Assembly (NCBI GenBank): GCA_028820035.1
Contig: JAPPKI010000500.1
Coordinates: forward strand, 1-14,001
Length of the DNA: 14,001 bases
Direction of reading: 5' to 3'
DNA from: a bacterium
GTDB lineage: Bacteria; Actinomycetota; Acidimicrobiia; Acidimicrobiales; Bin134
Shown here piece by piece: positions 6,790-13,253 of this stretch (the first letter of the stretch is position 1; each line of letters begins with the position of its first letter). A model generated the notes under the pieces. The model was given only the letters and a program-made list of their open reading frames with translations. It was not told the DNA's origin and made no database searches. Position numbers and translations under genes: made by a program.

Positions 6790-6857
6790 TCGGCAATCAT
6801 GGGAGTATGTTGTCGGCAATTATAGGAGTTTCATCTCGGCAGATATAGGATTTAGAT
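6790..6857 (+). repeat. Three head-to-tail 23-bp repeats before the ATPase gene (candidate operator)
   Basis: TCGGCAATCATGGGAG begins at 6790, TCGGCAATTATAGGAG at 6813 and TCGGCAGATATAGGAT at 6836. The exact 23-base spacing puts the copies about two helical turns apart, on the same face of the DNA. The array fills nearly all of the 84-bp gap between the lipoprotein stop and the ATPase ATG, and the last copy runs into the start codon. The conserved core of each copy is TCGGCAnnnATRGGA. This looks like an operator array for a protein that binds side by side, possibly autoregulation of the ATPase gene. I know of no named operator of this form. Confidence 0.75.
6846..6851 (+). promoter_or_regulatory. 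Candidate -10 (TAGGAT) inside the third 23-bp repeat
   Basis: TAGGAT fits TANNNT and ends six bases before the ATG at 6858, again a leaderless layout. It overlaps the third repeat, so a protein bound to the repeats would block it. The GGA in the same place could instead act as a very weak ribosome site. Confidence 0.35.
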
Positions 6858-8123
6858 ATGACTGATTCGAGGATCAGAGCGGAAGACCTGTATCCCCGAG
6901 CTGTGGAATGGCTGGTAGCTGAGGAATTGTTGCCGACCTTTCCCGCGCTGATGGTGGTTGGCCCTCGGGGTTGTGGCAAGTCCACGTCGATGGGCCGGTT
7001 CGCCGATGCCACCCTCGACCTGTCCGAACCCGGAGATCGACTGGTCGCCGCTGAAGACCCTGATGGGGCACTGGCAATAACAGACGGCACGCTGTTGGTG
7101 GACGAATGGCAAGAGGCCCCCGAAATCCTCGGCGCGATCAAGCGAGCTGTGGATTCCGATCGCTCCCGCCGTCCAGGGCGGTTTATTGTCAGCGGCTCGG
7201 TTCGGGCGGCCCAACAGGCGGACACATGGCCGGGCACGGGGCGCCTCATCCGAGTCCGGATGCACGGTCTGACCCGAGCAGAGCTGGAGCGCACCGAGCG
7301 GTACAACCCCATCGACGTTCTGTTCAATCTCGGTCAGGTGCAATTTGGGCAATCGGGTTGGAGTCGCAACGACTACCTCGAGGCAGTGGTGGGTGGACGG
7401 TTTCCGGTGGCGGTGGAGTTGAGCGGGAGGAATCGTCGTCGGTGGTATCGCGCCTATGTCGAACAGCTCATCGACCGGGATTCGCAGCAAGTCTCCGCTC
7501 GCCTGCCGCGTGCGGGAAAGATGCGCTCGGTGTTGGAGTCGCGCGCCGCGAGAACGGGCCTGGAACTCAACAAGCAGGCCACAGCCCGTGATGCTGGCGT
7601 TGACTTCAAGACCGCGGATGGCTATCTCGGCTTGCTTGAAGACCTCAGCGTCATCAGCCGCATCCCGGCTTGGCACACGAAGCGGCTGCAACGGCTGACC
7701 CGCTCGCCCAAGGTGGTCTTGTCGGATCATGGGATGGCTGCCCACCTTCTCAACGTTGATCCCGTTTCGCTGGGCCGAGATTCGGCATTGGTAGGGCAGA
7801 TGTTCGAGACCTTCGCGGCAACGGAACTGCTGGCTCACATCGAAACTGCACAAGAAGAAGTCCAGATGTTCCATCTAAGGGACCGCGACGGCAAGGAGGT
7901 GGACATCGTGCTGGAGAGCCACGGCAGAATCGTGGGAATCGAAGTCAAGTCTTCGAGCATCGTCAGCCGCGATGACGCCAGAGCGCTTCTGTGGCTGAGA
8001 GATCGGCTGGGGGATGACTTCGCAGGCGGTGCGATCCTGAGCAGCGCATCGGTGCCATTCCAAATCGATGACCGAGTATGGGCGCTACCCCTTAGCGCGT
8101 TGTGGGATCCCCCTGGTCGCTAA
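6858..8123 (+). CDS. AAA ATPase (AAA_14) with DUF4143 domain
   Basis: The 421-residue protein has an N-terminal P-loop ATPase domain with Walker A GPRGCGKST (35-43), Walker B TLLVDEWQ (78-85) and a sensor-like FIVSGSVR strand (109-116). The DUF4143 part follows (about 180-380), with the family features GGRFPVAVE, RWYRAYVEQLIDRD and a C-terminal EVDIVLE...GIEVKSSS segment (about 345-370) that resembles a PD-(D/E)xK nuclease core. Such proteins are widespread, patchily distributed and of largely unknown role. Some authors link them to defence or toxin-antitoxin-like functions, which is not shown here. It is a single gene of usual length, preceded by the 23-bp repeat array. Its 3' end overlaps the convergent molybdenum hydroxylase gene by 32 bp. 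Confidence 0.93.
   Translation: MTDSRIRAEDLYPRAVEWLVAEELLPTFPALMVVGPRGCGKSTSMGRFADATLDLSEPGDRLVAAEDPDGALAITDGTLLVDEWQEAPEILGAIKRAVDSDRSRRPGRFIVSGSVRAAQQADTWPGTGRLIRVRMHGLTRAELERTERYNPIDVLFNLGQVQFGQSGWSRNDYLEAVVGGRFPVAVELSGRNRRRWYRAYVEQLIDRDSQQVSARLPRAGKMRSVLESRAARTGLELNKQATARDAGVDFKTADGYLGLLEDLSVISRIPAWHTKRLQRLTRSPKVVLSDHGMAAHLLNVDPVSLGRDSALVGQMFETFAATELLAHIETAQEEVQMFHLRDRDGKEVDIVLESHGRIVGIEVKSSSIVSRDDARALLWLRDRLGDDFAGGAILSSASVPFQIDDRVWALPLSALWDPPGR
8082..8123. other. Palindromic convergent gene overlap, possible bidirectional terminator
   Basis: The 32-bp overlap of the two convergent coding regions (8092-8123) is a gapped palindrome. TTAGCG (8092-8097) and CGCTAA (8118-8123) are symmetrical about a perfect GGGATCCC (8104-8111). 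Both proteins therefore end in similar codons (GAT CCC, two variable, CGC TAA). Next to it, GCGCTA (8082-8087) and TAGCGC (8093-8098) form a six-base-pair hairpin with a five-base loop, without a U tract. Either structure could end transcription from both sides. Confidence 0.35.
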
Positions 8124-10347
8124 CGCGAATGGCGTGCCAGATCCGTCCTGGGGTGCAGGGCATGTCGATGTGGGTGACGCCGAGGTGGGACAGGGCGTCG
8201 ACGATGGCGTTCTGCACGGCGGGGGGTGCCGCGATGGCGCCGCTTTCGGCCACCCCTTTGGCCCCGAGAGGATTGCGGTCGGTGGGGGTTTCGATGAAGT
8301 GGGTCTCCACCTCCGGTACATCACTGGCTGCGGGTACGAGGTAGTCGGCCAGGGTGACGGTGAGCGGGTTGGCGTCGGCGTCGTAGCGCATCTCCTCGAA
8401 CAGGGCGACGGCGATGCCCTGAACGGCCCCGCCCTGCACCTGGCCCGAGGCCATTACCTCGTTGAGAAGTCGGCCGCAGTCGGTGACAGCTACGTGGCGA
8501 AGCAGGTCCACGGCGCCGGTCTCGGAGTCCACCTCCACGACGGCGACATGGGTGCCGCCGGGGAAGGTGGGTTGCCCTTGGTCGAAGGCGGCGGCGGCCT
8601 CGGTGCCGGCTAGGTCTCCCAGAGGAATCCCTGTGCTGGGCGATCCCCGCACACCCAGGGTGGCATCGGATCGCAGCTCGATGTCCGACACCGCGGCCTC
8701 TAACAATTCGGCGGCCCGTTCCTTAAGTACCTCTCGTAGCCGGTTGGCCACTTCCACGGCCGAGCTGCCAGCCAGCGACGCCGAACGGGAGCCGAAGCTG
8801 CCCAGGGCTGATCGGAAGCGGCCGGTGTCGGGGGCAGCCGCCACGATCAGGGCGGGGTCCAGCCCCAAGGCGTTGGCAGCTAGGTGGGCGACAACAGTCT
8901 GCATCCCCTGACCAATCGGGGCTATGCCCGCGTCGATCTCGATGCGGCCGTCGCCGGTCACCCGGGCCGAGGCCGGTTGGCAAGGTTCATGGCGACCGGT
9001 GAAATCGGCCCAGCAGCTCAGGCCGATGCCGAGGAGCCGGTGATCTCCCGACACTCTGCGGGCCGCCTGCTCTTCTCGGAGCTTTGGGTAGCCGATTTTG
9101 GCGAGAGCCTGCTCCAAAGCGCCGAGATGGTCGGCTTCATCCATGGTCAGTTCGCCGGGGGTCTGTCGGGGGAAGTCCTCTGGCCGAAGCAGGTTGCGGC
9201 GGCGGAGTTCAGCCGGGTCCAGATCCAGAGCTCGCGCCAGGTTATCCATGGCCCGCTCCAGCAGCCCGATGGCCTCGGCTCGGCCTGGACCTCGGTAGGG
9301 GCCAGTGGGAACAGTGTTGGTCATCACCGCCGAAGCGGTTACCGCAACCTGGTCGATCCGGTAGGGGCCGGGGAGCAGCCGCTGGGTTTGCAGCGGCTCA
9401 AATGCGCCCATTCCTGCGTAGCCGCCCACGTCGGCGTTTACTTCGGCTTCCAGCGCGGTGACAGTACCGTTTTGGTCGGCGGCCAGAGTGATGCTCTGGT
9501 CTTGGTCCCGGGCCTGCATCGACAGAAGATTCTCGGTCCGGGTTTGGACGAGGCGCAGCGGACGGTTAAGCCCCTGGCAGAGACGGGCAGCCACGGCAAA
9601 CAGGCCGTTCTCGCCCCAGCACTTGCCCCCGAAGCCACCTCCGATGGGGGGAACCACCACGCTCACCTGATCATCGGGTAGGGCCAGAATGCTGGTCAGC
9701 TCATCGTGGGTGAGAGCGGGCATCTGAGAGTTGACGTGTATCACCACCCGGTCCTCGTTGGGGGCGACGAGGCCGGCTATCCCCTCAATCGGGGAGCACG
9801 CCACCCGGGGATAGTGCTGAGAGACGGTAACGGTCGCGTCGGCTTGGTCGAGGGCGGGACGGACGGAGGCCGGATTGCCGGGTGGGACGGTGAGCACGAT
9901 GTTGGATCCGTGCCGGGGATGCAGGAGCGGTGCTTCTTCGTCGGTGGCAGAGGCTAGGTCGGTGAGTGGGTGCAGCGGTTCATAGTCGACCTCCACCATC
10001 TCGCAGGCATCGGTCGCAATCGCTTCGCTAACCGCAACGACGACGGCCACCGCCTCGCCGACATAGGCCACCGATCCCTGGGCCAGGGGGGGTCGGCTGA
10101 TCTCGGTGGGAGTAATTCCCTCCACGCTCGGTTGAGTGATCAGCTCAAGATCGTCGGCAGTGAATACTCCAACGACGCCGTCGAGAGCCGCTGCGGCTGA
10201 TCTGTCGATGGTGACAATTGCGGCTCGGGCCACGGTGGACCGCACAAAGCCCAACCAAAGGGCGCCTTCAGCATTGAGGTCGCCGCCGAAGCGGGCTAGG
10301 CCGGTCAGTAGGTCGAAGTCTTCGACCCGGCCTTCCCAAGTGCTCAC
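8092..10347 (-). CDS. Xanthine dehydrogenase family molybdopterin-binding (large) subunit
   Basis: This 751-residue protein is the catalytic large subunit of a molybdenum hydroxylase (xanthine dehydrogenase / aldehyde oxidase / CoxL superfamily), which hydroxylates heterocycles or oxidises aldehydes with water as the oxygen source. An N-terminal hammerhead domain (about 1-125) precedes the cofactor domains. Motifs seen are GGGFGGK (236-242), GPYRGPGRAEA (349-359), the APIGQGMQT glutamine loop, and GAKGVAESG, whose E701 matches the catalytic glutamate. The active-site loop is PYRGPGR, not the AYRCSFR of true CO dehydrogenase, so this is not a form I CoxL. It starts with GTG at 10347, 12 bases after the amidohydrolase gene with no clear ribosome site, so it is probably translated from the same mRNA. 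FeS and FAD subunit genes are absent from the window. The substrate is unknown. Confidence 0.93.
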   Translation of the reverse strand: MSTWEGRVEDFDLLTGLARFGGDLNAEGALWLGFVRSTVARAAIVTIDRSAAAALDGVVGVFTADDLELITQPSVEGITPTEISRPPLAQGSVAYVGEAVAVVVAVSEAIATDACEMVEVDYEPLHPLTDLASATDEEAPLLHPRHGSNIVLTVPPGNPASVRPALDQADATVTVSQHYPRVACSPIEGIAGLVAPNEDRVVIHVNSQMPALTHDELTSILALPDDQVSVVVPPIGGGFGGKCWGENGLFAVAARLCQGLNRPLRLVQTRTENLLSMQARDQDQSITLAADQNGTVTALEAEVNADVGGYAGMGAFEPLQTQRLLPGPYRIDQVAVTASAVMTNTVPTGPYRGPGRAEAIGLLERAMDNLARALDLDPAELRRRNLLRPEDFPRQTPGELTMDEADHLGALEQALAKIGYPKLREEQAARRVSGDHRLLGIGLSCWADFTGRHEPCQPASARVTGDGRIEIDAGIAPIGQGMQTVVAHLAANALGLDPALIVAAAPDTGRFRSALGSFGSRSASLAGSSAVEVANRLREVLKERAAELLEAAVSDIELRSDATLGVRGSPSTGIPLGDLAGTEAAAAFDQGQPTFPGGTHVAVVEVDSETGAVDLLRHVAVTDCGRLLNEVMASGQVQGGAVQGIAVALFEEMRYDADANPLTVTLADYLVPAASDVPEVETHFIETPTDRNPLGAKGVAESGAIAAPPAVQNAIVDALSHLGVTHIDMPCTPGRIWHAIRVSDQGDPTTR

Positions 10348-10359
10348 GGCTAGAAGTCT

Positions 10360-11775
10360 CTATAGGGCTTCTTCGATGACGGTGCCCTTGAAGAAGTCGG
10401 AGTTGGTGCCGGCCCACAGCGACATCGGGTGCTCGAAGGTGAAGGCCCGGAAGTCGGCCTCGTCGAGGATGCCGTCGTCCACTAACTCGTAGGCTTCGGG
10501 CAGCACCTCTCGCACGTCGGGGACATCCCAGTGTCCCACGTCAGAGGCAAAGATGCCCTTCACCACTTGACCCCTCGGCGTCACCGTCCGGTTGAACCCG
10601 ATGGCGGTCATGGGGTCGTCGGCCTCGCAGCCAAAGTGGAAGCGGTCCCAGATGGCCAAGATGTCGTCCACGGTGTCCACACCGCTGAGGGCGAACTCGT
10701 CGATGGTGGCCGGGTCTTCGTCGGGCTCGCTCAGCATGTGCAGCGCCTCTTGGAGGCGGTCGCGGTGGCTGTTGGCCGCTTCCGTCCCGAACTTGTCGAA
10801 GAGCTGGCCCAGCTCGTCCATGTCCACCGCGGCGGGGTCGTAGTGGCCGATGGCGTCGCGGTTGCGCTTCTCCCAGTGGCCGATCACATCCGACAGCAGG
10901 TTCACCCCCCAGGCCACGCCCCCTTCTAGGAAGGCCCAGCGCAGCTCGGGGAAACGGTGGGCCACCCCTCCCATGAACACCGCCCGACACAGGGCCTCGC
11001 CCGCGGCGGCGAAGTTGCCCAGGTGGTTGTACACGTAGTTGGTCTCCGAGGTGCGGCTGCCCCAGCCCATGCCCGCGGAGTGGAAGGTGGGCGACACGCC
11101 CAGCTCGGTGCACCGCCGCCATACCGGGTCGTAGTCGTGGGGGGAGTCCATGCCCAGGGTGTCCATGCGGCGGGCATGGCGGTGGCTGGTGTTCTCCGGG
11201 TCCACCGGCCGGGGCACCAGCCCGGTCATCATCACCGGGCGCATGCCCAACTCGCCCACGGTGAAGTCCAGTTCGGCGATGGCCTCTTCGGGAGTGAACA
11301 TCGGGATGATGGCCACCGGCATGAGCCGGTCGGAGTAAGGCTCGTACGCCTGGTGGAAGTAGAGGTTGAACGCCCGAGCGGCGCCAAGGCGCAGATCCTC
11401 GTCTTCCAGGCCCATGCATGTCAGCCCGTAGGTGGGATAGAGCACGGCCAGGTCAATGCCGATCTCGTCCAGCCGCTCGTACAGCAGCTTGGGCAGCAAA
11501 GCGGTGGCCCGGTCGAGGGTGTTGCGGGCCGGCAGCCCCCACCATGCCGAGCGCATCATCCCGGCGGCCCGACGCTGCTCCAAGCTCAGGTCGATGGATT
11601 TCCGGGCCCCGTATTCGACCACCTTGAACTTGTCCACCAACTCCGTTCCGCCGACGGTGGCCATGATGTCGTGGACCTCGGGCAGGAACTCGATGATGTG
11701 GCCATCGGAGTCGATTATGGGATGGTCGATGGCGTCGCGGATGCGCCGCACCTCGGCGCTGGGCTCAAAGCTCAT
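10360..11775 (-). CDS. Amidohydrolase family protein (Amidohydro_2)
   Basis: This 471-residue amidohydrolase_2 enzyme is the first gene of a minus-strand operon with the Mo-hydroxylase subunit 12 bp downstream. The metal motif is IIDSDGHIIE (D24, H26, E29). Other ligand blocks are TFHSAGMGWG, HRFPELRWAFLEGG and FASDVGHWDVPD, the last carrying the C-terminal Asp. It is a full-length paralogue of the truncated gene at 1-1037. An ATG at 11844 is possible in frame, but it would overlap the divergent gene's start and add residues unlike the family; ATG 11775 gives MSFEPSAEV and has TAGTGT seven bases upstream. No Shine-Dalgarno is seen, so a leaderless mRNA is likely. The pairing with a hydroxylase suggests that the two act on consecutive intermediates of one catabolic route. 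Confidence 0.92.
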   Translation of the reverse strand: MSFEPSAEVRRIRDAIDHPIIDSDGHIIEFLPEVHDIMATVGGTELVDKFKVVEYGARKSIDLSLEQRRAAGMMRSAWWGLPARNTLDRATALLPKLLYERLDEIGIDLAVLYPTYGLTCMGLEDEDLRLGAARAFNLYFHQAYEPYSDRLMPVAIIPMFTPEEAIAELDFTVGELGMRPVMMTGLVPRPVDPENTSHRHARRMDTLGMDSPHDYDPVWRRCTELGVSPTFHSAGMGWGSRTSETNYVYNHLGNFAAAGEALCRAVFMGGVAHRFPELRWAFLEGGVAWGVNLLSDVIGHWEKRNRDAIGHYDPAAVDMDELGQLFDKFGTEAANSHRDRLQEALHMLSEPDEDPATIDEFALSGVDTVDDILAIWDRFHFGCEADDPMTAIGFNRTVTPRGQVVKGIFASDVGHWDVPDVREVLPEAYELVDDGILDEADFRAFTFEHPMSLWAGTNSDFFKGTVIEEAL

Positions 11776-11782
11776 GGGGGAC

Positions 11783-11788
11783 ACACTA
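11783..11788 (-). promoter_or_regulatory. Candidate -10 (TAGTGT) of the amidohydrolase/Mo-hydroxylase operon
   Basis: On the minus strand TAGTGT fits TANNNT and ends seven bases before the ATG at 11775. It lies in the 55-bp divergent spacer that it shares with the plus-strand operon. Confidence 0.4.
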
Positions 11789-11816
11789 CGACCCCAGTGA
11801 ATTGCGGTGTCAGGCG

Positions 11817-11822
11817 TACACT
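11817..11822 (+). promoter_or_regulatory. Candidate -10 (TACACT) of the synthase-like/thiolase operon
   Basis: TACACT fits TANNNT and ends eight bases before the ATG at 11831, with only a GGA in place of a ribosome site. The two -10 candidates of the divergent pair lie about 30 bp apart, so a regulator binding here could control both operons. Confidence 0.4.
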
Positions 11823-11830
11823 TCGGAATC

Positions 11831-13243
11831 ATGCGAGGCATCATCAGCTTCGGGGGCTACGTGCCGTACCGGCGGCTGGACCGGTCGGCCATTGCTGCGG
11901 TGATGGGCAAAGGGGGCGGCCGGGGTACAAGGTCGGTGGCTTCCTACGACGAAGACACCACCACGATGGGAGTGGAGGCTGCTCGACTGGCCCTGCGCCC
12001 GGTTGAAGCTGAGCCCCTGGCACTGTGGTTCGCCACCGCCGACCCCGCCTATCTGGAGAAGACCAACGCCACCGCCATCCACGCCGCCCTGCGGTTGGAT
12101 GCCTCGGCGGGTGCGCTGGACTTCGGGGGCGCGGTGCGCTCGGGCATCGGGGCTCTGCGAACCGCCTTGGGTGCGATTGGACCGACGTTGGTGGTGACCG
12201 CCGACATGAGAGGCGGTCTGCCCACCGGCGCTGATGAGGCCAACGGCGGCGACGGCGCCGCCGCATTCTTGATCGGCACCGAGGACGACGGACCGGTGGT
12301 GGCCGAGTTGCTGGGGTCGGCATCGGCCACCGAGGAGTTCGTGGACCGCTGGCGCCAGCCGGGCTCGCCCAGCACCGGCCAATGGGAGGAGCGGTTCGGC
12401 GAGACCCGCTACGGCCCGTTGGCTGACCAAGCCTGGAAGGAGGCGCTGAGCGCAGCGGGCATCGGCGCCGACGATGTGGATGTGGCGGTGGTCACCGGGT
12501 CTCACGGCCGAGCGGTCAAGCGGGTGGCGGGCCGGCTCGGCGTGGCTCGGGTGGCCGACGACTTGGCCGCGGCTGTGGGCAACACCGGCACCGCCCATCC
12601 GGGATTGGTGCTGGCCAACGAACTGGAGCAGGCCGAACCCGGCCAGACCATCGCGGTGGTGATGCTGGCCGACGGGGCGGAGGTGCTAATTCTGCGGGCC
12701 ACTGAGGCTTTGGCCGCTTACGCGTCGGCCCTTCCTGTGGCCGATCAGATCTCTGCGGGCGCCGAGGTGAGCTACGCCACCTTCTTGCAGTGGCGGGACA
12801 TGATCCGGGCGCAGCCCCCGAATCGGCCCGAGCCCACCCGTCCGTCGTCGTCGGCCGCGGCCCGAGCCCAAGACTGGAAGTACGGATTCGTGGGCAGCCG
12901 GGGGACAGAGAGCGGGACGCTGCACCTGCCGCCGGCCCGGGTGTCCATCCGCCCCGAGGACGAGCTCGACGCCATGGACCCCGCACCCATGGCCGACGTC
13001 GGAGCCACCGTGGTGACCTTCACCATCGACCGGCTGGTGTATTCGGTGAGCCCGCCGGTGGTGTTCGCGGTGGTGGACTTCGACGGGGGCGGGCGACTCC
13101 CAGTGGAGCTGACCGACGTGGACCCCGATGCGGTCCGCATCGGACAGCGGGTGGAGATGACTTTCCGGCGGCTGTACGAGGCTGAGGGCATCTACAACTA
13201 TTTCTGGAAGGCGCGCCCGGCGCGGTCTTCATCGGGGGACTAG
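11831..13243 (+). CDS. HMG-CoA synthase-like thiolase-fold protein fused to DUF35 OB-fold domain
   Basis: Of the 470 residues, about 1-300 form a thiolase-fold unit of the HMG-CoA synthase / ketoacyl synthase III type, with H225 (GSHGRA) and N251 (GNTGTAH) at the positions of the active-site His and Asn. Residues about 345-462 form a DUF35-type module ending in an OB-fold (VTFTIDRLVYS, FAVVDFDGGGRLPVELTDV, IYNYFWKA). The nucleophilic Cys is missing: DFGGAVRSG has Val102 where synthases have Cys. The DUF35 zinc-ribbon cysteines are also gone (G358, S361, S372, P375). In archaea, separate thiolase, HMG-CoA synthase and DUF35 proteins form a channelling complex, so this fusion may be a scaffold for the thiolase encoded next. 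ATG 11831 is preferred over an in-frame start at 11807. The stop overlaps the ribosome site of the next gene. Confidence 0.9.
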   Translation: MRGIISFGGYVPYRRLDRSAIAAVMGKGGGRGTRSVASYDEDTTTMGVEAARLALRPVEAEPLALWFATADPAYLEKTNATAIHAALRLDASAGALDFGGAVRSGIGALRTALGAIGPTLVVTADMRGGLPTGADEANGGDGAAAFLIGTEDDGPVVAELLGSASATEEFVDRWRQPGSPSTGQWEERFGETRYGPLADQAWKEALSAAGIGADDVDVAVVTGSHGRAVKRVAGRLGVARVADDLAAAVGNTGTAHPGLVLANELEQAEPGQTIAVVMLADGAEVLILRATEALAAYASALPVADQISAGAEVSYATFLQWRDMIRAQPPNRPEPTRPSSSAAARAQDWKYGFVGSRGTESGTLHLPPARVSIRPEDELDAMDPAPMADVGATVVTFTIDRLVYSVSPPVVFAVVDFDGGGRLPVELTDVDPDAVRIGQRVEMTFRRLYEAEGIYNYFWKARPARSSSGD

Positions 13244-13247
13244 GAGG
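13243..13247 (+). promoter_or_regulatory. GGAGG ribosome site overlapping the upstream stop codon
   Basis: GGAGG lies six bases before the ATG at 13254, and its first G is the last base of the TAG stop at 13241-13243. This supports translational coupling of the two genes. Confidence 0.75.
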
Positions 13248-13253
13248 CGATCG

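Noticed and set aside
6852..7874. Minus-strand open frame of 340 codons opposite the ATPase
   Set aside because: The plus frame has Walker A and B and DUF4143 motifs; the minus frame shows none and a composition typical of a shadow frame.
8884..9681. Plus-strand open frame of 265 codons inside the Mo-hydroxylase gene
   Set aside because: It lies opposite the most conserved cofactor-binding region, with no independent evidence of a gene.
8092..10347. Form I carbon monoxide dehydrogenase large subunit
   Set aside because: The active-site loop is PYRGPGR, not AYRCSFR, so the Cys that binds copper is absent; medium and small subunit genes are not present either.
10957..12006. Plus-strand open frame of 349 codons across the 10360-11775 gene and the divergent promoter
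   Set aside because: It is antisense to a recognisable amidohydrolase and runs across the start of the synthase-like gene in another frame; no ribosome site and no motifs.
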